Source: Pirellulales bacterium
Lineage (GTDB): Bacteria; Planctomycetota; Planctomycetia; Pirellulales; JACPPG01
Length of the DNA: 61,285 nt
Direction of reading: 5' to 3'
NCBI GenBank assembly: GCA_036490175.1
Contig: DASXEJ010000077.1
Span: forward strand, 1-61,285
A model generated the notes under the pieces. It was not told where the DNA came from and did no database searches. It worked only from the letters and a program-made list of their open reading frames with translations. Of this stretch, positions 27,901 to 35,762 are shown piece by piece. The translations under genes and the position numbers were made by a program. Each line of letters opens with the position of its first letter. Positions within the stretch are counted from its first letter, which is position 1.

Positions 27901-28596
27901 GTTATAGCAGAGGACCATTCCTAGTCGGATGTCTTCGGCAGCGAGCAAATCGAAGATCGTATCGTCATCCGCGTCGTTGGCGCGCGTGAAATGCAAATGC
28001 GGATCAGCCGAGTGCCAACCCAAATCCGGCATCGAGACAGCTTTCACCAGCTTGATTTGTACGTCCTGCGGCGCACCGGCAACGGCGTGGGTGGAAAGCA
28101 TCTCGACACGATATTCAAAACCCTTCCAGACTTCGATACGCGTGGCACCGGCTGGCACCTCGACACTGAAAGTGCCGCGCGTGTAAAAGAAGTGGCCGAA
28201 GTAGCGAATCGGCGCCTTGCCCGGCCGGTTGCCGGCCAACGTTTCGGGCCAGTTGCCGATCAGGCTGTAAGGCCGCAGCGGATTGTCGCTGGGCTGGTAA
28301 TAGTTGCCGTCGCTCCCGACGACATTCACACGGCAAGGGGTCGGGTTGCCCGTCGCGCTGTCGAGGATCACGACGTTCAGCCGTGCTGCCTGTGCACCCT
28401 CGGTAGTAGCTGGCTTGCCGGCCTGTCGGAACCCGGCCGGGGTGAACAGGTACGCCTCGTCACGCTTGTCGGGCGTCGTGCGGTCGAATTGCCCGTGCTC
28501 GGCGTACGTCAATGCCGGACCGCAGCAGACTACGGCGCAGCAGCATGCAAACCCCACCAACAGAGATCGAGAAAATAATCCAGTGACAGCGTTCAT
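24946..28596 (-). CDS. CehA/McbA-like metallohydrolase fused to acetyl-xylan-esterase-like hydrolase
   Basis: A 1216-residue secreted protein with a signal peptide of about 32 residues that is unusually rich in cysteine (FACCCAVVCCGPALTYA). Residues about 70-190 form a beta-sandwich-like region. About 193-415 resembles the CehA/McbA (PHP-like) metallohydrolase family: WHSADPHLH (His200, His202), AAEDIRLGMV and YAFHAHGGYGLE. A second beta segment (about 420-520) and a helical linker lead to an alpha/beta hydrolase at about 620-930 with GLSGG around Ser796, Asp869/870 and His910 in GTHNFDEE. The last roughly 280 residues look like a further degenerate hydrolase-like lobe. Likely role: cleaving esters or phosphoesters of an external polymer. 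Convergent with PBP2; divergent from another esterase gene. Confidence 0.8.
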   Translation of the reverse strand: MNAVTGLFSRSLLVGFACCCAVVCCGPALTYAEHGQFDRTTPDKRDEAYLFTPAGFRQAGKPATTEGAQAARLNVVILDSATGNPTPCRVNVVGSDGNYYQPSDNPLRPYSLIGNWPETLAGNRPGKAPIRYFGHFFYTRGTFSVEVPAGATRIEVWKGFEYRVEMLSTHAVAGAPQDVQIKLVKAVSMPDLGWHSADPHLHFTRANDADDDTIFDLLAAEDIRLGMVLCYNDDTSAYPGLMPELATPQLRGLGAKSVRQRGDYRIISGQEYRNGVLGHLNLFLRDRLYLDGVRLDPNNGPLFGAIGEETRQQGGYAFHAHGGYGLEIWADLVQGATTGVELLQFGIYRGIGLDGWYHALNAGFRFPAIAASDYPACRKLGDCRTYAHVDGEPTFEAWLKAAAAGRSFVTSGPLILLEVDGHHAGDTVEVQNVAESKPHRVRAQVRVRSETAAVTNVHLVVNGRVVRELKVPRDVGAGQWLELNETVEIKESSWIAARAFSTAPTGAADAEAHTNPVYVSIGGRRPYQAADVDWLVARLDEQILDHSARTAPEKQKAIDYFRRSRDILLELKGRHAARTTPAAKPGISELQMALEQSLLPAGTPLTELRAFAEPRIVAPPKFESLLRWQQDAAKIRQNMLEKIIFRGRARAWRQAKTEVAWLDMVPGGPGYHLRKFRYEALPGMWIPGVAYLPEHMQDSVPLVLSLNGHTKEGKATDYKQLLSINLAKRGMIVLDLEWIGMGQLATSGFSHYRMNQLELCGAGGLAPFYLSLTRALDLGLSLEHVDPNRVLVTGLSGGGWQTILLSALDERVTLANPVAGYGGFRTNLLFDDMGDSEQSPTDMATVADYTHLTALRAPRPTLLTYNAGDDCCFKAGYALAPLLEAARPAFALGGAADQLRWHVNYTPGTHNFDEENREQLYAMIGDFFYAGDTKFVREEIPSRAELKTAAELHVPLPTENLDFTRLAKSLLADVPHAESMPTEKVPAEQWQHAMRERLEQLLKIPRYEVADSPKTASRIEGYQLASHLWRCGDQWTVPCLEIMASDARPQKTALLVSDAGRRNATDEVRRLVPAGYRVLAVDVLSLGESEVVAQDPPYLYPLFLSAVGERPLAIQAAQLAGIARFVRELRPDEPITIFAAGPRSSTAALVASAIEPSAIQGAELTGSLKSLRQLIEEDKTVAEFPELFAFGLLAEFDIPQLLALSTGRSIVLREPN

Positions 28597-28731
28597 GAAC
28601 TTGAGGGCGCGATTACACTAGGGGCCGGGGTACAGCTCGCTTCTTCGGTGCAATGCTATACAGAGCCTCGGCGAGCCGCAACGAGTTGGCCCCTGATTTA
28701 CGTTCCCGGCAGATGTCGACGAGGTAAAGCA

Positions 28732-29463
28732 ATGCGATACGCAATTTCGATGCTGGCCCTGCTGAATGTATTCTCCCTGGCTGGCCTGACCCGCGCCGAC
28801 GAGCCTGCGCAAAAGCCAGCCAAGCTCGACACGCAGTTACATGTGACGCTCGACTACTTGCTCTATCTGCCGGCCGATTACGACGCGAAAAAGGACTGGC
28901 CGCTCGTGGTGTTTCTGCACGGGGCTGGCGAACGAGGAGACGACCTGAACCTTGTGAAAAAGCATGGGCCTCCCAAGCTCATCGAGCAAGGCAAGGCGTT
29001 CCCGTTCATCGTGGTGAGCCCACAATGTGCCAAAAACAACTGGTGGCATTGGCAGCTGCGGGAATTGTCGGCACTCATCGACGATGTGGTGGCTAAATAC
29101 AAGGTCGACAAAGATCGCATCTATCTCACCGGCATCAGCATGGGAGGCTTCGGCACCTGGGCGCTGGCGTCGTACGACCCCGATCGATTCGCCGCGATCG
29201 TGCCGATCTGCGGCGGTGGCGAAGTTTTGGCGGCCGCGCGGCTGCGGCAGACGCCCATCTGGGCATTCCATGGTGCCAAAGATCCGATCGTTCCTCTTAG
29301 GCGCTCTGAGGAATTGATCAACGCCCTGCAAAAGAATAATCCGCAAGCGAAATTGACGGTCTATCCCGAGGCCATGCACGATTCGTGGACGGCGACGTAC
29401 GATAATCCCGAAGTCTACGCCTGGCTGCTCGAGCACAAGCGAACGTCCGCTACGGCACCCTAA
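28732..29463 (+). CDS. Secreted alpha/beta hydrolase (prolyl-oligopeptidase/PHB-depolymerase-like esterase)
   Basis: A 243-residue exported esterase. The signal peptide (about 1-22) ends at LTRADE. The hydrolase core runs from LYLPADYD with PLVVFLHGAGERGDD (oxyanion region), the nucleophile serine in LTGISMGGFGTW (about 145), the acid in FHGAKDPIVP and the histidine in EAMHDSWT. Relatives are annotated as phospholipase/carboxylesterase or PHB-depolymerase-like. The ATG at 28732 has a GAGGTAAAG ribosome binding site and produces the signal peptide; the frame is open to 28648. It is divergent from the large metallohydrolase/esterase gene with 135 bases between them, so the two may be expressed together on the same substrate. 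Confidence 0.86.
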   Translation: MRYAISMLALLNVFSLAGLTRADEPAQKPAKLDTQLHVTLDYLLYLPADYDAKKDWPLVVFLHGAGERGDDLNLVKKHGPPKLIEQGKAFPFIVVSPQCAKNNWWHWQLRELSALIDDVVAKYKVDKDRIYLTGISMGGFGTWALASYDPDRFAAIVPICGGGEVLAAARLRQTPIWAFHGAKDPIVPLRRSEELINALQKNNPQAKLTVYPEAMHDSWTATYDNPEVYAWLLEHKRTSATAP

Positions 29464-29822
29464 CGAAGGCGGTCTCGATTCCCGGCGAACCAACGGGCCG
29501 GCAATCTTTCGAGGACGTCAACGTTCGCCCATTTGCTGCCATGTGATCATGCAGCGCATGGGCCAGACGGGCGCGGCGCATAAAAACAGCCGCACGGAGG
29601 CAAAGGTTCTCCGGGCGGCAGATGGCGGCGGCATGTTGACGCAGTCGCAGCCAGCAGGAAATCATGCGCGACGAATTGCGGAAGTCAAATCGTCGCGCGG
29701 TTTGTCCGCGGCCAACCCCCTCTGCAAAGCCCGTTCGCTGGCTACCGTGACGACCCCGCCTATGTGGAACGGGCTCGGCCACGGCACCATCGCGTCGGGG
29801 GGCCACGAGATCGGCCGATGCC
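29464..29822. other. Non-coding gap between convergent genes
   Basis: Convincing coding frames are absent. The stretch holds a minus-strand terminator hairpin at 29589-29619 that belongs to the PilZ gene. Nothing else was recognised. Confidence 0.5.
29576..29619 (-). terminator. Intrinsic terminator downstream of the PilZ gene
   Basis: GCCGCaCGGAG (29589-29599) pairs with CTCCGgGCGGC (29609-29619): ten base pairs with one A/G mismatch and a 9-base loop. Read on the minus strand, the stem is followed by TG and five Ts, then ATGCGC (29576-29586). The PilZ stop lies about 200 bases upstream. The same U-tract plus AUGCGC tail occurs at two other terminators in the window. Confidence 0.6.
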
Positions 29823-30188
29823 CTATTCCTCGCCCACCGTGGGAACCGACGTGAATTGACCGCCACTGATGTAATGTCCATCGCCGCATGGCCTGCACCA
29901 CGAGATCGAGATGCGGACCTTTACATGGTAGCCGCGTCCAGTCTTGATGCTGACGGCAACTTCTTCGAGCGGAAGTGGCACCTCGTGCAGTAATCCGATC
30001 CCCAGCCCAGAAAGGTCACGGCTGAAAGCCATCAGCCGATGACCGTTGTCGAACTGGATGGAAACGGGATGAAAAAAAGGATGCCGCGTACCGTTGGGGT
30101 TCTCGCGCAAATCTTCGTCGCGCGCCGCTAGAAGTATCGGTCGCATCACCGAACGCACCGATTGCTTGTTTTGCAGTTCGAGTGGCAT
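29823..30188 (-). CDS. PilZ-domain protein
   Basis: A 121-residue single-domain protein. The PilZ pattern is visible: an N-terminal basic run with R-x(n)-R (RENPNGTRHPFFHPV, about 29-43), the D-x-S-x-x-G motif in SRDLSGLGIGL (about 56-66), and a C-terminal beta hairpin ending in YISGGQF. PilZ domains bind cyclic di-GMP and adjust motility, exopolysaccharide or transcription. The ATG at 30188 has a strong purine-rich GGGGGAGGAAA stretch immediately before it. It stands alone between a secreted esterase and a broken pyruvyl transferase gene. One basic residue of the canonical R-x3-R is spaced differently here, so c-di-GMP binding is probable rather than sure. Confidence 0.72.
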   Translation of the reverse strand: MPLELQNKQSVRSVMRPILLAARDEDLRENPNGTRHPFFHPVSIQFDNGHRLMAFSRDLSGLGIGLLHEVPLPLEEVAVSIKTGRGYHVKVRISISWCRPCGDGHYISGGQFTSVPTVGEE

Positions 30189-30424
30189 TTTCCTCCCCCT
30201 TAGCTCTTCATGGACTCCACAGATATATAGCTCGACACGAAAAATGCACGTCGCTGGTGGACGTCAAAATTATTCGCGGTGGTCGCGGGGCGGCCCAACG
30301 GTTCCGAATAGTGGGGGGCCATGACTGGCGCGAACCGCGCAAGCGGCACGCCACTACCCAATAGGAGGCTCGCCGGATGACCACAGCGTGATTGGGACTC
30401 TAAATGCCACATTGGAACTGGTAA

Positions 30425-31323
30425 ATGCCATGGACGTTTTCAGGGGTTCGCACACATTTTTCAGCACGCAAGGAAGGCGACGGGAGCGCCTTTCCGTGCG
30501 AGCCGCCAGCGACATCCGCGACGGCCAGCGACCTGATTGCCGGCCAGGTGGTGCATGGCTGGCTGCGCGAACGTGGCATCCCCGGCGACATGGCGCTGGC
30601 GGTGCCCAATGGTTCCTTCGACTGGCGAACGGTCGATCCTGCGCCCTATACGTACTTTGTCTTTGTATGCGGGCCCTTCGGGCGTGATTGGATTTCCGAG
30701 TTCCGCGCGCGATTTGCCCATTGCCACACGATCGGCGTCAACCTCTCGATGATCGACGGCAGTAATCCGTTCGACATGCTGCTGGCGCGGGATGGACGGC
30801 CGTCCAGACACGGCCGGTGCCGCTTGTCGGTCTGGTACGGATTCATCCTCAGTCCGAATATGGAGAGCGCAGCAAAGCCGCCGAAGCTAATCGCGCCTTG
30901 GAAGAAATGGTCCACACCCGATCTTGCGTACCGGTATCGATCGACACTCGGCTAGATGGCCACAATGCCACCAACCTGCGCACGGCGGCCGAGGTGGAGT
31001 CGGCGATCGCCCGCATGGACGTGGTTCTGACAACGCATCTGCACGGGTGGGTATTGGCCCTAAAGAATGGTGTGCCGGTATTAGCACTCGATTCGGTTTC
31101 AGGCGGAGCGAAAGTGACGGCGCAAGCCCAAGCGGTCGACTGGCCGGTGTATTCCATCGATCGATTGGACCCGGCAGAATGGGCACGCGCATTCGACGTT
31201 TACTTGACGGACGAAGCCAGGGCACCAGCTCGATCCTGCGCGGCCACGGCAGTCAGGACAATCGACGAACTGAGGACTGAGTTTCTCGTACTGCCGATAT
31301 TCGATGCCGTTTGCACGGCCTGA
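30425..31323 (+). pseudogene. Polysaccharide pyruvyl transferase family gene broken by a frameshift
   Basis: Two overlapping plus-strand frames carry consecutive parts of one protein. The first (from about 30425) includes TASDLIAGQVVHGWLRERG, FVFVCGPFGRDW and IGVNLSMIDGSNPFDMLLAR. The second, in the next frame to 31323, continues with PVPLVGLVRIHPQSEYG, VSIDTRLDGHNATNLR, IARMDVVLTTHLHGWVLALK and NGVPVLALDSVSGGAKV, which are the conserved C-terminal parts of polysaccharide-pyruvyl-transferase-like proteins. The switch lies around 30790-30816. No in-frame reading joins them, and the N-terminus also looks worn. Intact members add ketal pyruvate to exopolysaccharide sugars. A sequencing error cannot be excluded. 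A weak hairpin (GACCGATCCGGTC, 31322-31334) and a run of six Ts at 31343 lie just past the end. Confidence 0.7.
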
Positions 31324-31418
31324 CCGATCCGGTCGACTGCGCTTTTTTAAGGACATTGACTTCGCAACTGGACCGGCCCATCGCTGCGCCGTATGGTGAC
31401 AAGTAGAGGACCCCGTTG

Positions 31419-32099
31419 ATGTCCAACCATCCAGACAATTCGTTCCACTTGGCAGTGCAAGAATTCGTTGCCCATTCGCAGCGCGACGATGGTACTCAAA
31501 TCGTCGCCGGTCTCACGGCGGGCTTGGATCGGCTGGCCGTGCTGATGGTTGACCGCATCGCGACCGAGCCCGAGATGAAGTTCGGCGTCGACTCCATGAT
31601 CATGCCCCGCATGGTCGTCAGTGGTCACGTGGCGGCCGGCTTGGAGATCGAGCTTTTTCAGGTGGTCGAATCGGCCGCAGCCGCGCGAAACGGAGGTTAT
31701 ATTTCCGCGAGCGACGATTGGTATCTGCGCTGGTTGGCCAAGACGCGTCTGCCTGAGCGTTACCTCGAACCGGCGGTAATCGCGCGGCTGGCGGTATATC
31801 GCGCCAAACCGAGCGACGGGCGGCGTCTGGCCTTCGAGACGGCAATCGATCGTGCCCTGCCACAAGCCGTTCGCGCGCCCGTGGTACTGTATCGGTTATT
31901 TCCCATGGCTATCGAGATCGCCACGGCCATCGCCTTTGACGATGCCGAGGGCGCCCAGGCAGCGCGGAAGCGGCAGATCGAGGTGCTGGCGAATCTGGCG
32001 GACTGTCACGCCTGCCACGGCAGCCTGCTCGACAATGGCGAGGAATGCCGTCAATGTGGCAACCCGCTCTGGAAGTTCGACTGGCTGACAGCCGAGTAA
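31419..32099 (+). CDS. Hypothetical protein with C-terminal zinc ribbon
   Basis: A 226-residue soluble, mostly helical protein ending in a four-cysteine knuckle, CHACHGSLLDNGEECRQCG (about 196-214), spaced C-x2-C-x11-C-x2-C, a typical structural zinc ribbon. The body (about 10-190) has no motif I recognise; VVLYRLFPMAIEIATAIAF near 160 is a hydrophobic helix but not clearly a membrane span. The ATG at 31419 is preferred over a TTG three bases before it. It follows the broken pyruvyl transferase by 95 bases on the same strand. No function is assigned. Confidence 0.68.
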   Translation: MSNHPDNSFHLAVQEFVAHSQRDDGTQIVAGLTAGLDRLAVLMVDRIATEPEMKFGVDSMIMPRMVVSGHVAAGLEIELFQVVESAAAARNGGYISASDDWYLRWLAKTRLPERYLEPAVIARLAVYRAKPSDGRRLAFETAIDRALPQAVRAPVVLYRLFPMAIEIATAIAFDDAEGAQAARKRQIEVLANLADCHACHGSLLDNGEECRQCGNPLWKFDWLTAE

Positions 32100-32340
32100 C
32101 AGTCGCAGGGCTGCCCCCACGATGTCGTTTTGATCGTGATGTCGTCCTGAGGCAGTCGGCGCAGGTTCCGAGTCCGGCGGCTCAGAATCCAGCGGGTTGC
32201 CAAGCCCGGCCGATTTTGAACACAGCTCGGGTCCCGTGCGATTCAAGAATCCGCGGTCGTACACGAATACGCTTTCGGTGCTTCGGCCCCGGCTTTTGTT
32301 TCAAAAGCCACGGAATCGCGTTCTCTTGCGAGGATACGCC

Positions 32341-34143
32341 ATGTCGCGTGCAAACTCGTTCCTGCGACGAAATGCGGCGCTTGCCGGCCCACTGGCCATG
32401 GCCTGGGCAACAACCGTTTTCATTTCGGCGGTGCGGGGCCAAGGCGACACGGCCGACGCAAAGCCGGTAGCGGCTGCATCGCAAGCACCCTCCGCCGCGG
32501 CCGAGGCGCCGGCGCCTGCGGAGCTTTTCCAAATGCTCGGTGCGGCTGATGCCGCGTTTCGCGGCTTTGATTATCCGCGGGCGGCGGATCTATACGAGCG
32601 CATCACACGATGGAATCCTTACAACGGCGACTACTGGCTGCGCCTGGCCCGCTGTCAGGAGCGGTGCGAACAGTTGGACCAGGCCGTGGCGTCGTTCGAG
32701 CGAGGACTGGAACTGGGAGAGGATTCGCCCCCCGGGCAGACTCAATATCAGATTGCCGTCCTGCAGGCTCGCCGCGGAGAAATCCAGAGCGCGATCGACT
32801 GGCTGGAAAAGGCGATGGCCGCGCGCCACGAGCACCGGCACGTGTTGCGCACGGACAAACGGCTCGACCCGTTGCGGTCCGACCCTCGCTTCGTTGCGCT
32901 AGCTGGCGGACCGGTCGACGCCGACACGCTGAGCCGAGAGCAGCGCTGGAATCGCGACCTGGATCACCTGGCCGCCGAAGCGGCTCGTATGCACATCTTG
33001 TGGCACGAAGGGGACCGCGCCACGCGATTTGGTCAGGCACTGGACGCGATTCGCAAACGCATCCGCGAATTGACGGATGAGCAGTTGCTCGTCGAAATCC
33101 AAATGGGAGTCGTGCAACTGGGGGACGGGCATTCGTTGGTGCGGGCCGCGGGGAATGTGCCCGTGCCCCAGCGGCTGCCGCTACGGCTGTACTTTTTTAC
33201 CGACGGACTATTCATCATTGATGCGGCCGCGCCGTATCAAGATCTGATCGGCTGCCGCATCGATCGCATCGGCTCGGCTACGGCCGCCGAGGCCGAACAA
33301 CTCCTGTCGCACATGGTAAGCCACGACAATCCGATGGGCATCAAGTCGAACGGGCCCGCCAGCCTGGTGAATCCGCAGCGGCTGATGGCCCTGGGGATCA
33401 TCGAAAACCCCAGCACGGTGAAACTGACCGTCACAGATCAAGCCGACAAACAGCGCACAGTCGACGTCGTGCCAGGCGCGCCGCTGCCCCCAGTGGATCG
33501 GCTGATTGCCTCGCGGCTGCCGGATGTCGCTGATTCGCCGCTTTACTTACGGCGTGCCGACGAAAACCTGTGGTTCCAACCTCTGCCCGAAATCGACGGC
33601 GTGTACGTTCAATTCAATGATGTGAGCGATCAAAAGGGGCGACAAATCGTCGATGTGTCGCGCGAGCTGCGCGAATACCTGGCGGCGCATCCCACTCGAA
33701 CGCTCGTGCTCGATGTTCGCCACAATGGCGGTGGAAATACCTATCTTACTTTGCCGTTGTTGAAGGCGCTGTTGTACTACGAGCTGACGCAACCCGAAGG
33801 GCAGATATTTACGGTGATCGGCCGCGCTACATTCTCGGCGGCGCAGAACTTCACGAATGACGTCGATCGCCTGACTGGGACCATCTTCGTCGGCGAGCCT
33901 ACGGGCTCGCGCCCCAGCTTCGCTGGGGAAGGCACAATGGCGGTGCTCCCCTACAGCGGCATTGGGCTGAGCATTTCGACGCGTCTGCACCAGCACGCCT
34001 ACGCGACCGATCGGCGGATCTGGATCGCGCCCGATGTGCCGGCCGAACTCTCCTCGGCCGACTACTTCGCCAACCGCGACCCGGCGCTCGACGCGATTCA
34101 GGCGATTGTCAAAAAGCCCGCTGCGGCCGAACCCGCGCGGTAA
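32341..34143 (+). CDS. Secreted TPR protein with S41-like peptidase domain
   Basis: A 600-residue exported protein. A signal peptide (about 1-37) ends near SAVRGQG and an Ala/Pro-rich linker follows. Residues about 62-170 form TPR-like helices (AADLYERITRWNPYNGDYWLRLARCQ). The C-terminal half resembles the tail-specific protease fold: LVLDVRHNGGGNTYLTLPLL (about 449-468), then the expected nucleophile serine in GRATFSAAQNFTND and the FVGEPTGSRPSFAGEG phrase. The lysine and other partners of S41 proteases are not obvious, and no PDZ domain is seen, so activity is uncertain. The ATG at 32341 starts the signal peptide; the frame is open upstream to 32197. It converges with the DUF1501 gene with 23 bases between stops. 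Confidence 0.76.
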   Translation: MSRANSFLRRNAALAGPLAMAWATTVFISAVRGQGDTADAKPVAAASQAPSAAAEAPAPAELFQMLGAADAAFRGFDYPRAADLYERITRWNPYNGDYWLRLARCQERCEQLDQAVASFERGLELGEDSPPGQTQYQIAVLQARRGEIQSAIDWLEKAMAARHEHRHVLRTDKRLDPLRSDPRFVALAGGPVDADTLSREQRWNRDLDHLAAEAARMHILWHEGDRATRFGQALDAIRKRIRELTDEQLLVEIQMGVVQLGDGHSLVRAAGNVPVPQRLPLRLYFFTDGLFIIDAAAPYQDLIGCRIDRIGSATAAEAEQLLSHMVSHDNPMGIKSNGPASLVNPQRLMALGIIENPSTVKLTVTDQADKQRTVDVVPGAPLPPVDRLIASRLPDVADSPLYLRRADENLWFQPLPEIDGVYVQFNDVSDQKGRQIVDVSRELREYLAAHPTRTLVLDVRHNGGGNTYLTLPLLKALLYYELTQPEGQIFTVIGRATFSAAQNFTNDVDRLTGTIFVGEPTGSRPSFAGEGTMAVLPYSGIGLSISTRLHQHAYATDRRIWIAPDVPAELSSADYFANRDPALDAIQAIVKKPAAAEPAR

Positions 34144-34166
34144 TTATAGACCGTACGCATCCCGGC

Positions 34167-35651
34167 TTACGCCATCAATTGGGGCACGATGTGCGCCGGC
34201 TCAACCGTGCTGAGCCGTTGATCGAGTCCCTGGAAGTGGTACGTGAAACGCTGATGGTCGAAGCCCAGCAGATGCAGCACCGTGGCGTGGAAGTCTCGCA
34301 CGTGGACCGGATCGCGGATAATGTTGTATGAAAACTCATCGGTTTCACCGTGGATCATGCCCCCCTTCGATCCGCCGCCCGCCATCCACATGGTGAAGCA
34401 GCGCGGATGATGATCGCGGCCGTAGTTGTCCTTCGACAACCCTCCCTGCGAGTAGATCGTGCGGCCGAATTCTCCACCCCAAATAATCAAGGTCTCGTCG
34501 AACAGGCCGCGAGCCTTCAGGTCTTGAATCAGTCCGTAGCAGGGTTGATCGATGTCGCGACACTGATCCGGCAATCGGCCGGCGACGTTGCCATGCGTGT
34601 CCCAGTTATTCAGATAGACCTGGACGAAGCGCGTGCCACGCTCGATCATCCGCCGCGCGAGTAGCACGGTATGACCGAAGCTGCCCGGCTTGCGCGCCGT
34701 TTCGCCGTAAAGCTTGTACGTCGATTCTGGCTCGCTGCTCAGATCCGTCAACTCGGGCACGCTCGATTGCATGCGGAACGCCAGTTCGTACTGCTGGATG
34801 CGGGTGTGCGTCTCGGGATCGCCCACCTGCCTGAAATTCATTTCGTTCAGCTCGCGCAATCCGTCCAGCGTATTGCGGCGCACCGCCGAGGGCACACCCG
34901 GCGGGTTGTTGATGTACAGAATCGGATCGGCGCCCGCGCGGAACGACACGCCGGCGTGCTCGCCCGGCAGGTAACCGGCCGACCAGAGCCGTGCCGAGAT
35001 AGCTTGTACCTGCTCGGTATTGGTTGGCTTGGCCACCAACACCACAAACGTGGGCAGGTCCTGGTTCATAGAGCCCAAGCCGTACGACACCCAAGAGCCC
35101 AGGCAGGGCCGTCCGGTAATCTGGTTGCCGGTCTGCATATAGCTGATGGCCGGCTCGTGATTGATGGCTTCGGTCTGCATGCTGCGGATAAAGCAGATGT
35201 CGTCGACCGATTTGGCCAAGTTCGGCAGCAGCTCGCTCACCCACATACCGCTGCCGCCGTGCTGGGCGAATTTGAACTTCGAGGGAGCAATCGGAAACCG
35301 CTTCTGGCCCGAAGTCATCGTCGTCAGCCGCTGGCCCATGCGGATCGAATCGGGCAGGTCCTTGTCAAACCATTCCTGCATGGTGGGCTTGTAGTCGAAC
35401 AGGTCCATCTGGGCAGGGCCGCCGACCATGTGCAGGTAAATCACCTGCTTGGCCTTGGGGGCGAAATGGGGGCCGATCGGCAAATGACCGTCAGGCATGC
35501 CGGCCGGCGTGCTGCTGGTCGCGGCCTGTGCGCGGGACAATCCGCCCCCCAAGAGCGACGCCAGCGCCGCCGTACCCAGGGCATTCGCCCCGCGGGTAAA
35601 GAACTGGCGGCGGGTCTCACTGCGAACCCATTCTTCGAAAAGCGGATGCAT
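34167..35651 (-). CDS. DUF1501 protein with twin-arginine leader
   Basis: A 494-residue protein. ETRRQFFTRGANALGTAALA (about 12-31) is a twin-arginine leader followed by AQA, so it is exported folded. The DUF1501 body shows VIYLHMVGGPAQMDLFDYKP near 70, the LNNWDTHGNV phrase, IIWGGEFGRTIYSQGG and GRDHHPRCFTMWMAGGGSKGG near the end: the alkaline-phosphatase-like/sulfatase-type core conserved in this family. The enzymatic role of DUF1501 is not established. It lies directly downstream of a DUF1549/DUF1553 cytochrome-like protein with 111 bases between them, the pairing seen again and again in planctomycete genomes, so the two very likely work together. Confidence 0.9.
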   Translation of the reverse strand: MHPLFEEWVRSETRRQFFTRGANALGTAALASLLGGGLSRAQAATSSTPAGMPDGHLPIGPHFAPKAKQVIYLHMVGGPAQMDLFDYKPTMQEWFDKDLPDSIRMGQRLTTMTSGQKRFPIAPSKFKFAQHGGSGMWVSELLPNLAKSVDDICFIRSMQTEAINHEPAISYMQTGNQITGRPCLGSWVSYGLGSMNQDLPTFVVLVAKPTNTEQVQAISARLWSAGYLPGEHAGVSFRAGADPILYINNPPGVPSAVRRNTLDGLRELNEMNFRQVGDPETHTRIQQYELAFRMQSSVPELTDLSSEPESTYKLYGETARKPGSFGHTVLLARRMIERGTRFVQVYLNNWDTHGNVAGRLPDQCRDIDQPCYGLIQDLKARGLFDETLIIWGGEFGRTIYSQGGLSKDNYGRDHHPRCFTMWMAGGGSKGGMIHGETDEFSYNIIRDPVHVRDFHATVLHLLGFDHQRFTYHFQGLDQRLSTVEPAHIVPQLMA

Positions 35652-35762
35652 AAAAACCTCGGAATTAGTATTCGATAGCCGGGGGGCAAGTCGTCAGGAG
35701 CCCGCGCTCAGTCTCGCAAATTCATTCTGATTAATAACGACGGATTGCTCGCCACTGTGTTC

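Noticed and set aside
34671-35678. Plus-strand open frame of 335 residues opposite the first DUF1501 gene
   Set aside because: His/Arg/Gln-rich shadow of a well-conserved gene.
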